Positions 56,636 to 64,000 of a stretch of 64,000 nt of DNA are shown here, piece by piece. The position numbers were made by a program, and so were the translations under genes. How positions within the stretch are numbered: the stretch's first letter is position 1; each line of letters starts with the position of its first letter. Origin of the DNA: Nocardioides scoriae. Its GTDB lineage: Bacteria > Actinomycetota > Actinomycetes > Propionibacteriales > Nocardioidaceae. Location of the stretch: assembly GCF_900104965.1 (NCBI RefSeq), contig NZ_LT629757.1, forward strand, positions 2,914,001 through 2,978,000. The letters run 5' to 3'. Under the pieces are notes generated by a model. The model saw only the letters and a list, made by a program, of their open reading frames with translations, had not been told where the DNA came from and searched no databases.

Positions 56636-58938
56636 GATGCGCCTTGGGTGGCCGCGGCTCCGGTCGCGGGACGGCTCAGCGCCAAGAGGTCCTGAAACAT
56701 CGACAGCGGGACGGCGTCTCCAAGCATGTCGACGACCTTCTGCATCGGCATCGAGCCGATCATGCGGAGCAGTTCAGGCGTCGGGGCTGGGATGTTGCTG
56801 TCGCTGGGCACCCCGGTGGCCAGGGCGGTGAGGAGCGCCGGTCCGACCGTCGGGTGCGTGTGCCATTCCTCGACGGTGGAGTCGAACGTGAGCTCATGAG
56901 TCCACGCGTCGCCAGCGAGATCGACGGTCTGCTCGAGCTGCACGGTCGCGGCGTCCTGGCACACCTGAACGGTGTGAGCGCCTGGTGCGACGGCCCACCC
57001 GGCCCGCTCGACGTCCCAGTAGGCGAAGGCGCGGCGGTCCAGACGCACGGGCACGGTGCGAGCCTCACCCGGCTCCAGGTGGACCTTGGCGAATCCCCGC
57101 AGCTCGCGCACCGGTCGGCGTACCGGCCCCGCGGTGGTCGAGACGTAGACCTGAACGACGTGGGCGCCGGCACGGTCCCCAGTGTTCGTGACAGTCACTT
57201 TCGCCTCGACCGTGCCCGGGCCGGTGACTTCTGTGGACAACTCGCTGGTGGCGAAGGTCGTGTACGACAGCCCGTGCCCGAACGGGTAGCGGGCCTTGAT
57301 GCCGACCGTCTCGTGCCACCGGTAGCCGACCATCACGCCCTCGCCGTAGCGCACGTGACCTTGCTCGCCGGGGAAGTTGACGTAGCTGGCGGTGTCGGTC
57401 AGCCGTGCGGGGACGGTCTCGGCGAGTCGGCCAGATGGATTAGTGACGCCGAACAGCAGGTCGGCGACCGCACCACCGCCGGCCTGACCGAGCAGGTGTG
57501 TCTCCAAGATGCCGTCCACCTCCTCGTGCCAGCCTTCGACGGCGACCACACCGCCGTTGGAAAGCACCACCACCGTGCGCTTGGCGGATCGAGCCACTGC
57601 CCGGATGAGCTCGACCTGGACGGTTGAGAGAGCCAGATCCGCGCGGTCGAAGCCCTCAGACTCATCAGGCTCAGCCAGCCCGGCGAACACCACCGCGACG
57701 TCGACCGAGCGCGCCACAGCAACGGCGGCCGCTTGAAGCATCTCCTCCGAGTTACCGGCCTTGCTGGACACGTCGGCTGAGGTGTAACCCGGCGTGAAGA
57801 CGATCTCGCAGCCGTGCTCGGCGCCCCGAGCTTGGATCTCGGTCAGGGGGACGTCGACGCGGGTGGCGTTCACCCGGGAGCTCCCGCCGCCCTGGAAGCG
57901 GGGCGTGCGAGCGAACTCGCCGATGACGCCGATCCGGGCGCCAGGAGCAAGGGGCAGCGCGTCGTTGTTCTTGAGCAGTACAGCGCATTGCGCGGCAAGG
58001 GTGCGGGCCAGCGAATGATGCGCGTCAAGGTCGAGGTCGCCCGCTGTCCGAGCGTCGGACTCAGGGGCGTGCTCCGTGGTCTGACGGGTCAGGGCGAGGA
58101 CTCGGTTGACCGCTGCGTCGACGATGCTCTCGTCAAGCGTGCCGTCGTTGACGGCTTCGACAATGCGGTGGCTGCTCTTTCCACCGGTGCCCGGCATTTC
58201 CAGGTCCAGTCCAGCGATGAGCGAGGCGACTGGGTCGTGGACGGCCCCCCAGTCCGAGATGACGGCGCCCTCGAAGCCCCACTCGTCTCGCAACAGGTCG
58301 GTGAGGAGCCACCGGTTCTCCGCGGCGTAGACCCCGTTGAGCTTGTTGTAGGCGCACATGATGGTCGCGGGAGCTGCCTCAGCAACCACCCGCTCGAATG
58401 CCGGCAGGTAGATCTCTCGCAGGGTGCGCATGTCGACGTCGGCGCTGACGCGCATCCGCTCGGTCTCCTGGTTGTTGGCCGCGAAGTGCTTCAACGCAGC
58501 CCCGACACCCTGCGCCTGTTGTGCGCGCACATGCGCGGTCGCGAGGACACCAGCTAGCAGCGGATCTTCGGAGTAGTACTCGAAGTTGCGCCCGCACAGA
58601 GGGGAGCGCTTCATGTTCACGCCCGGTCCCAGCACGACGTGAACCCCCAGCGCCCTTGCCTCTCGGCCTACTGCCTCGCCGATCTGCTCGGCCACATCGG
58701 GATCCCAGCTAGACCCGACGGCAACCGCAGGCGGGAAGCAGGTGGCGGGCTGGCTCGTGTTCTCCCCGAGGTGATCGGCGGCTGCTGCTGCCTGCCGCCG
58801 CACGCCGTGCGGACCGTCGGTAAGGACGATCGAGGCGACGTCGGCCCGATCGATAGGCTGGGTGGTCCAGAAGTCACGACCAGACAGAAGGCCGGCCTTC
58901 TCCTCCAAGGTGAGGTCACCGGCGTGAACGTGGGTCAT
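56632..58938 (-). CDS. GH3 family beta-glucosidase
   Basis: 768 residues, probably cytoplasmic (no signal peptide). The nucleophile is D229 in GAVISDWGAVHDP, KHFAANNQE is at 150-158, and the second domain holds VVVLSNGGVVAVEGW. A fibronectin-III-like C-terminal domain follows (VTNTGDRAGAHVVQVYV). The start at 58938 has AGGGAG nine bases upstream; an earlier frame reaches 59016. It hydrolyses terminal beta-glucosyl residues. The neighbouring MFS transporter may import the glycoside. Confidence 0.9.
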   Translation of the reverse strand: MTHVHAGDLTLEEKAGLLSGRDFWTTQPIDRADVASIVLTDGPHGVRRQAAAAADHLGENTSQPATCFPPAVAVGSSWDPDVAEQIGEAVGREARALGVHVVLGPGVNMKRSPLCGRNFEYYSEDPLLAGVLATAHVRAQQAQGVGAALKHFAANNQETERMRVSADVDMRTLREIYLPAFERVVAEAAPATIMCAYNKLNGVYAAENRWLLTDLLRDEWGFEGAVISDWGAVHDPVASLIAGLDLEMPGTGGKSSHRIVEAVNDGTLDESIVDAAVNRVLALTRQTTEHAPESDARTAGDLDLDAHHSLARTLAAQCAVLLKNNDALPLAPGARIGVIGEFARTPRFQGGGSSRVNATRVDVPLTEIQARGAEHGCEIVFTPGYTSADVSSKAGNSEEMLQAAAVAVARSVDVAVVFAGLAEPDESEGFDRADLALSTVQVELIRAVARSAKRTVVVLSNGGVVAVEGWHEEVDGILETHLLGQAGGGAVADLLFGVTNPSGRLAETVPARLTDTASYVNFPGEQGHVRYGEGVMVGYRWHETVGIKARYPFGHGLSYTTFATSELSTEVTGPGTVEAKVTVTNTGDRAGAHVVQVYVSTTAGPVRRPVRELRGFAKVHLEPGEARTVPVRLDRRAFAYWDVERAGWAVAPGAHTVQVCQDAATVQLEQTVDLAGDAWTHELTFDSTVEEWHTHPTVGPALLTALATGVPSDSNIPAPTPELLRMIGSMPMQKVVDMLGDAVPLSMFQDLLALSRPATGAAATQGAS

Positions 58939-59012
58939 GGTGCAACTCCCTGCAGGACGGGACGTGGTCCCTGCCGGTGTGGCAGGGGTGGAGGCGGCGG
59001 GTAGGGCCGGGC

Positions 59013-60320
59013 TCAACGGACGGACTTGATGGGCAGAATGGCAAGTGCGCCGATGACGGAGATGACGATGCCGAGCGGGAAGATCGCGGAGTACCCGAGG
59101 GTGCTCACCACAGTGCCCGCGACAGCGGCCGCCAGCGCTGAGGGAAGCGCCACGGCGATGTTCAGCACCCCGAGGTAGCGGCCATTGTCCTCAGTGCTGG
59201 GCAGCACCTCCGACAACAGCGCCTGATCGACCGCGAGGTACGCACCAAACCCGAGCCCGGCCACCAGCGCGTAGATGAAGAAGCCGGTCACGGTCGGCAT
59301 GAGCCAAGGCGCGATGAGCGACGCGCCGATCAGCAGTCCAGCGACGACCGCGACCGGCTTGCGACGACCGATTCGGTCGCTGAGTGGGCCGCCAAGGACG
59401 GTGCTGAGCAGTGTCGCGCCCAGTGCGGTGAGCGCCAGCAGGGGCAGGACATCCACTGCCTCATCTCCCAACCCGACGTAGTCCTGCAGCAGGAAGAGCT
59501 GGAAGGTGTTGACGAGGTAGAAGCCCATCAGTGTCATCAACCGGCCGAGGAAGCCGAACGCGAAGTCGGGGTGCTGGCGCGGGCTCACCCAGAAGGTGCG
59601 CAAGAGCATCGACCAGTGCATCGGTTCGCGGGGCGCCTCGCGGTTGTCGTGGTCGGGGTTGAACCGCACCAGTCCGACGCCGGCAAGGACGATCATCACA
59701 GCAAGGATGCTGTAGCCCACGAACGGCGCGGACGAGAGGACGGCGCCAACCACTTGGCCACCGAGCACACCGAAGAGGACGCCGAGACCCGCCACGGCTG
59801 AGAACAGACCCCGGACTCCCCGCGGGACCCGGTCCGGCATGATCGCGGTCTTCGGGCCCAGGTACAGGTTGAGTGCCACGTTGAGAAAGATGTAGACGAT
59901 GACCAGACCGACAAGGCTGCTCATCCCGCCTAGCACGACGAGGGCAATGGCAGCGCCCAGCGCACCGCTGACCATCCAAGGTGCCCGTGCTCCGCGCTTG
60001 CTGCGAGTCCGGTCCGACAGGAGCCCCGCTACCGGTTGGGCGACCATTCCCGCTACTGCACCCAACGCCGCGGCGAACGCCAAGTTGGCGGCCTTGTTCG
60101 CAGGGTCGAGTTGCTCGATCTGCAGTGGCAGCAGGACTGCGTTCACCGCTCCGATGCAAACGTAGGCACCAAAACTTGCCAAGCCGTACCAGACCAGGAG
60201 GCGGCGGAGGCGGCCCGTGACCTTGAACCGTTCGATGCTCTGGGGATCGAAGCCTTCAGGGCTCAGTGATGTGGAGACACTCGAGCTCGACGATGTTGCG
60301 GACGGAGGGGTGTGCTGCAT
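59013..60320 (-). CDS. MFS transporter, sugar/glycoside-type
   Basis: 435 residues with about 12 hydrophobic segments. The MFS motif A variant is GLLSDRTRSKRGARAPWM between helices 2 and 3, repeated as GGPLSDRIGRRKPV in the second half. It ends 75 bp before the GH3 gene and is co-transcribed. ATG 60320 is preceded by GAGGTC; the frame is open to 60365. Uptake of a glycoside is inferred from the neighbour. Confidence 0.85.
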   Translation of the reverse strand: MQHTPPSATSSSSSVSTSLSPEGFDPQSIERFKVTGRLRRLLVWYGLASFGAYVCIGAVNAVLLPLQIEQLDPANKAANLAFAAALGAVAGMVAQPVAGLLSDRTRSKRGARAPWMVSGALGAAIALVVLGGMSSLVGLVIVYIFLNVALNLYLGPKTAIMPDRVPRGVRGLFSAVAGLGVLFGVLGGQVVGAVLSSAPFVGYSILAVMIVLAGVGLVRFNPDHDNREAPREPMHWSMLLRTFWVSPRQHPDFAFGFLGRLMTLMGFYLVNTFQLFLLQDYVGLGDEAVDVLPLLALTALGATLLSTVLGGPLSDRIGRRKPVAVVAGLLIGASLIAPWLMPTVTGFFIYALVAGLGFGAYLAVDQALLSEVLPSTEDNGRYLGVLNIAVALPSALAAAVAGTVVSTLGYSAIFPLGIVISVIGALAILPIKSVR

Positions 60321-60404
60321 GGTGACCTCGACAGATCGGTAGACGGGCGAAGCGACAGCGGCCAAGGTGGCCGATGGGCGGCGGCTTGGCGCACCAGCCG
60401 GGGC

Positions 60405-61442
60405 TCAGGCGTCCTGAGTCGCGCGGGTCTCCATCTCGGCCGGTGCGCGGTGGGTTGCGGCCGCCCGACGGCGGCGCCGCCACACCAGAACGCCTGCGAG
60501 TACGAGCAGGAGCAGCCCCCCTGCTACGCCGACCAGCGGGGCGGTGACGCGCAGCAGGTGCAAGCTGGACGCGGTTTCCTGAGCGTCCTTCGCACCCAGC
60601 GCGATGTCCTCGTCGGACACGGCGAACTCGCCCTTGGTGATGGTGATGACACGCTCGCCATCCAGTTCCGCGTAGGTGTCGAGCTTTGACTTGCCGCCGA
60701 TGACGAGGCCCGTCTCCGGCTCGATGATCAGGGTGCCAGCGGAGGAGAAGACGCGGTCGGTGGTGACCGTCGACTCTTCGCTGCCGGCGAGTGACCCGGG
60801 CAGGTCGAGTTCACCGACCACCGTCGGCGGGACGGCCGTCTGGTACTCAAAGGCGCGAACTCCGGCCACCTTGGTCTCGCCCACGTACTTGGCCGTCACG
60901 GTCTTCTCAAGCGTGCTGTTCCAGAACTCGTACGACTTCTTCTGGGCGTTGAAAGGCAGCTTGACGATGTAGCCGGCGAACGGCACGTCATCGACTACCT
61001 CGCCGCTGCTTTCCTTCATGCTGCCGCTCCAGGTCACGAGCTCGCCGGTCCGCTCGTCGATCGCGTAACGGGTGAGTTCGCCGGACAACGGCAACTCGTT
61101 CGCGCGGCAGTCTTTGCCACCGTCGGGGTAGTCGAAGTCGGTCGGGTCCGAGCACACGTACGCCTCGACGGCCAGAACGTCGCGGCCCGTCTCGCGACGT
61201 GCCGCCCCGGTGTCATCGGGTTGGGCCACGACGCGGGTGACGTTGGTCAAGGACCCGGTCACCTCGGCCAGCTTGGCGATGCTGAAGTAGGTGGCCGGTG
61301 CCCCTTCGACGGAGCGGGCGATCACGGTCGCGTTGGTGTCGGCGGGGATGACGGCCAGCTCTGGGTAGGCGTACGTGCGGGAGAGCACCCCAGCAGTGAT
61401 CAGTAGCGACCCGAGCATGATGAGGACGTAGATCTTCTTCAA
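60405..61442 (-). CDS. DUF3068 (PorA-like) membrane protein
   Basis: 345 residues, TTG start at 61442 with GGAGAAC at ideal distance (a GTG at 61466 is an alternative). The N-terminal hydrophobic segment (about 4-24) is followed by a beta-rich extracytoplasmic domain of about 270 residues, then a C-terminal transmembrane helix (LVGVAGGLLLLVLAGVLVW) and a basic cytoplasmic tail. Family members (DUF3068/PF11271, described as PorA family) occur in actinobacteria; a porin or envelope role is uncertain. Confidence 0.75.
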   Translation of the reverse strand: MKKIYVLIMLGSLLITAGVLSRTYAYPELAVIPADTNATVIARSVEGAPATYFSIAKLAEVTGSLTNVTRVVAQPDDTGAARRETGRDVLAVEAYVCSDPTDFDYPDGGKDCRANELPLSGELTRYAIDERTGELVTWSGSMKESSGEVVDDVPFAGYIVKLPFNAQKKSYEFWNSTLEKTVTAKYVGETKVAGVRAFEYQTAVPPTVVGELDLPGSLAGSEESTVTTDRVFSSAGTLIIEPETGLVIGGKSKLDTYAELDGERVITITKGEFAVSDEDIALGAKDAQETASSLHLLRVTAPLVGVAGGLLLLVLAGVLVWRRRRRAAATHRAPAEMETRATQDA

Positions 61443-61535
61443 GGGTTCTCCAGGAGTGGCGTACACCGAGGGCGATTGGTCGGTGACGAGGCGGGTGATC
61501 AGGGACGAGGCACCAGAGCGCTGTGGCTGTCATCA

Positions 61536-61567
61536 CAAACCGTACGATGTTTGGTTTTCGTCGTCAA
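61536..61567 (-). promoter_or_regulatory. Promoter TTGACG-N17-TACGGT with CAAAC/GTTTG palindrome
   Basis: -35 at 61567-61562 and -10 at 61544-61539 on the minus strand drive the DUF3068 gene. CAAAC...GTTTG (61536-61553, eight bases between, core CGTACG) overlaps the -10 box and is a likely operator for the divergent TetR protein at 61755. Confidence 0.65.
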
Positions 61568-61754
61568 TGACTTCTCGGCACCCGATCTGAACGGCTAGCC
61601 GCATGCGAGGGCATTTGCGCACCCGGACGTGGTTTGCCGGGGTGTGGGCCGGCCGCCCATCACGGCTCAGAGGACGTCGTGACGGCCGCCACAGGGGCAT
61701 GTGTGCGCGTATCGCCCCCCGACTGGCCTCAGCGCACGGACGTAGCATCGGGGC

Positions 61755-62351
61755 GTGAACGCTGTCGTGCGCCGTTATCCCAAAGGGGTGGCGAAGCGTG
61801 CCGTGATCCTCGAGGCCGCCCTGGATGTGCTCGAGAGGGAGGGCGAGATGGGCGCCTCGTTGCGCACCATCGCCAGGGAGGCCGACATCAGCTTGGCCGG
61901 ACTGCTCCACTACTTCCCGTCTCGCGACGGTCTCTTCACAGAGTTGCAGCACGAATTGGACCAGCGCGCGATCGATACGTACTTCGCCGGCTTCACCTCT
62001 GAGGACCCAGGGTCGCTGCTCGGCGCAGTGATGCAGGCCATCGTGGAGCGCCCCGCGTTGGGGATGCTGCACCTGATGCTCGCGACCGCAGCCCTCAGGC
62101 CCGGCCACCCGGTTGCCACCTACTTCGAGGAGCGGTACGCGCGCATCCACCAGGTGTTCGCAGATCACGTGCGTGCGCTGCAGTCCGCCGGTCACGTAGA
62201 CACGGACCGCGACCCGGAGTACATCGCCACGGCGATCATTGCCGCCGCTGACGGCATCCGCTTCCAGTGGCTCTCGAACCGTTCCATCGACATGCCCGGT
62301 CACGTGCTGCGAACCTGGGACATGCTTCTAGGACGCTCGTCCCAGAACTGA
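61755..62351 (+). CDS. TetR-family regulator (61.8 kb)
   Basis: 198 residues. HTH at about 22-65 (GEMGASLRTIAREADISLAG, then LLHYFPSRDGLF). The GTG start is six bases after a TAGCAT -10 box, so the mRNA is probably leaderless. It stands divergent to the DUF3068-MFS-GH3 genes and is their most likely repressor, through the palindrome at 61536-61553. Confidence 0.85.
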   Translation: MNAVVRRYPKGVAKRAVILEAALDVLEREGEMGASLRTIAREADISLAGLLHYFPSRDGLFTELQHELDQRAIDTYFAGFTSEDPGSLLGAVMQAIVERPALGMLHLMLATAALRPGHPVATYFEERYARIHQVFADHVRALQSAGHVDTDRDPEYIATAIIAAADGIRFQWLSNRSIDMPGHVLRTWDMLLGRSSQN

Positions 62352-62494
62352 ATCAACGCCAGCACCACCACTCGCCGGCACTGCGGAAAGGTGGCGCACC
62401 CTGGAGCACCCCATCTCGGCAGGCTCGGGTCAGAGGTTGGGACCGCACGGGATGGTCGACGTCACGCGTCGAAAGGGCCGAACCCAATTGGCCG

Positions 62495-62509
62495 GTTGAG
62501 CGGCTCAAC
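62495..62509. promoter_or_regulatory. 15-bp palindrome GTTGAGC-G-GCTCAAC
   Basis: Perfect 7-1-7 palindrome 38 bp upstream of the TetR gene at 62548 and just ahead of its TACGAT -10 box (62536-62541), likely its autoregulatory operator. Confidence 0.6.
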
Positions 62510-62547
62510 GGCCTCATTCCCGGGACTTGCCCACCTACGATCGAGCA

Positions 62548-63165
62548 GTGCCAAACACACAACCCGCCTCCCGCCCACGGGGGCCGTACGCGAAGTCTCG
62601 CGCCGTCCAGGCGGACATCCTCGACCAGGCTGTCAGCGTCTTCACGAAGCGCGGGTTCCACGGAACGTCGATGCGGGACATCGCCGCAGCAGCAGGGCTG
62701 ACACCGCCGGGCTTGACCCACCATTTCGGTGACAAAGCTGAGTTGCTGATGGCCGTACTGGCCAGACGGGATGCCGCGAGCGCCGAGCGCCTGAACACCG
62801 CCGATGACCAAACGACGGCTGAGAAGCTGCGAGACGTCGCAAAGAACAACCGAGACGACCCCGATTCCGCCCGCCTGTTCACGACCCTGGCAGCCGAGGC
62901 GGCTGATGCTGGTCACCCCGCGCACCAGTGGTTCCAGGACCGGTACAGGCACGCCAGGGCGCTCGTCGTAACGGCGGTCCGCACCGGTCAAGAGCGGGAC
63001 GAGCTGCGCCAGGACGTTGCTCCTGAGGCTGTGGCGGACCTGATCATTGCCGTCCTGGACGGTCTCCAACTTCAATCTCAACTGGACTCAGGGGTAGACA
63101 CCGACCCCGCCCTGGAGGCCCTCCTGACGTTGCTGCACCCCGGACTGGACAGACCCGCGGACTGA
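62548..63165 (+). CDS. TetR-family regulator (62.5 kb)
   Basis: 205 residues from GTG 62548, which lies six bases after TACGAT (leaderless start); the frame is open to a TTG at 62527. HTH at about 20-60 (FTKRGFHGTSMRDIAAAAGL, then LTHHFGDKAELL). It follows the other TetR gene and may have arisen from it or serve a different effector. No obvious target other than its own upstream palindrome. Confidence 0.83.
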   Translation: MPNTQPASRPRGPYAKSRAVQADILDQAVSVFTKRGFHGTSMRDIAAAAGLTPPGLTHHFGDKAELLMAVLARRDAASAERLNTADDQTTAEKLRDVAKNNRDDPDSARLFTTLAAEAADAGHPAHQWFQDRYRHARALVVTAVRTGQERDELRQDVAPEAVADLIIAVLDGLQLQSQLDSGVDTDPALEALLTLLHPGLDRPAD

Positions 63166-63801
63166 ACGTCCAGCCCGACAACCGGAAGCCGGCGGAGGTG
63201 CATGTGGCACCGCGGGCCACCCCTGTCTCGGCACGAGCAGCCGTCCGACGGCGACACAACCAAGAACCGACCCGCCTTGGCTCCTGGCGGCGCGGTCGCG
63301 CGGCTAGGTCTGGGGATCGGGTCCGAGGCTGGGTCCGGCGAACGGTTGCATGTGGCCCTAGGACAGCGCGCAGCACGCTCGGCGTCGAGAGGCTCCTGGG
63401 GCCAGCAGCACTGTACGAACGGGCTGCTGGCGCGGTCGATCGGGGTCTTGGTCGGGTTGCGGTTGAACTGCGCCGCGGCTAGGAGGTAGTGGTCTAGGCA
63501 CCGGCCACGAATGCTTTACCGATGAACGGTTTTCATGCCACAGTGGCGCCCATCACACGCCCCCACCGGCCCACTCGGCCCGACTGGTCCCACCCAAACT
63601 TGCTCGCACCCACCTCAGCCGCGGCTACCTGCCGGCGGCGTGCACTCGACACGAGGTGGCGGGGCGCATGTGCCGCATCCCCTCGCCAGCTCTGCAGCGC
63701 AGCCGAGCCCGAGTGCGTGACCCGCGCCCCGGCCGACCTGGGTGCGTCCCCTCGTTCCTGGTCGGGCAGTCCGGCCAGGCCTCGCCGTTTGGAGTCAATC
63801 A
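63166..63801. other. 636-bp gap without a supported gene
   Basis: Frames across this stretch have no ribosome site and poor third-position bias. No hairpin or repeat of note is seen. It may hold the promoter of the SGNH hydrolase gene that follows. Confidence 0.4.
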
Positions 63802-64000
63802 GTGAACAGTTCACGCAGCCTGAAGAGAATCGCGACCATCAGTGCCTCGGGATGCGTCGCGGCGGTGGCAGCGATCCTGTCCTCGCCCGCAGCCGCGATC
63901 GCCGCAGCCCCGACACCGGTTCCCGTAGGCGCCGAGTACGTCGCCCTGGGTAGCTCGTTTGCCTCCGGGCCGGGAGTCCCGACCACCCTCGACCCGTTCT
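63802..64000 (+). CDS. Secreted SGNH/GDSL hydrolase, N-terminal part
   Basis: Starts with GTG at 63802 and runs past the right edge; 66 residues are visible. A signal peptide (about 1-36; ISASGCVAAVAAILSSPAAA) is followed by GAEYVALGSSFASGPG, block I of SGNH esterases with Ser in the GSS position as in mycobacterial-type enzymes. It probably cleaves acyl esters outside the cell. The Gly, Asn and His blocks lie outside the window. Confidence 0.78.
   Translation, partial: MNSSRSLKRIATISASGCVAAVAAILSSPAAAIAAAPTPVPVGAEYVALGSSFASGPGVPTTLDPF

Noticed and set aside
63198-63489. Two overlapping frames of about 95 codons
   Set aside because: No start signal, weak codon bias and no recognisable motif.

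Overview
The window is chromosomal DNA of a high-GC actinomycete. Strong G/C bias at third codon positions, many GTG and some TTG starts, 4-bp GTGA/ATGA gene overlaps, -10 boxes only 6-7 nt before start codons (leaderless mRNAs), polyphosphate glucokinase and an AlkB-rubredoxin fusion together point to Nocardioidaceae, most likely Nocardioides. This is inferred from gene content, since no rRNA is present.

Region 1 (1-22.4 kb) looks like ancestral chromosome. It carries an ethanolamine-permease fragment, a quinone oxidoreductase, an M15 lipoprotein peptidase, a DrrAB-type ABC exporter, an AlkX-like TetR gene and alkB-rubredoxin with a clear promoter and palindromic operator. Next come a DUF559 nuclease-like gene framed by symmetric palindromes, an EthA-type Baeyer-Villiger monooxygenase coupled to an alpha/beta hydrolase, and a secreted ExeM/NucH-type nuclease. 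Polyphosphate glucokinase, an aldo/keto reductase, an SDR, a headless subtilase and the kynurenine genes kynA-kynU follow, with VOC and PfpI-family genes at the end. Two non-coding repeat families lie between the last genes.

Region 2 (22.5-38.2 kb) is a genomic island. Its left edge is a 19-nt match to the 3' end of a tRNA-Leu, followed by a terminator-like hairpin. The island holds mostly short orphan genes: a zinc-finger-like protein, a 46-aa basic protein, a YegP-type protein, PLD-like and DUF4238 proteins, two paralogous 215-aa proteins, several HTH proteins, a tyrosine recombinase co-transcribed with an AbrB-like protein, and an excisionase-like protein. Five promoter-overlapping TGTAG...CTACA palindromes between 28.9 and 35.0 kb suggest a shared regulator.

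Region 3 (38.5-44.4 kb) starts with a fadD15-like acyl-CoA synthetase, then small modules resembling toxin-antitoxin systems: a ParD-like protein, a winged-helix nucleotidyltransferase and HipBA with an operator.

Region 4 (44.4-64 kb) is a catabolic cluster. A second EthA-type BVMO/hydrolase cassette forms an operon with nitronate monooxygenase, alcohol dehydrogenase and a membrane protein, behind an AraC regulator whose likely binding site is a 21-bp-phased direct repeat. An acyl-CoA dehydrogenase faces the other way. Two HSL-family esterases, a GH3 beta-glucosidase, an MFS transporter and a DUF3068 protein follow, with two TetR genes and a partial SGNH hydrolase at the end. Together these could take up a glycosylated, esterified substrate, strip sugar and acyl groups, convert a ketone to an ester, cleave it, oxidise the alcohol and feed the acid into beta-oxidation. 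The substrate itself cannot be read from the sequence.
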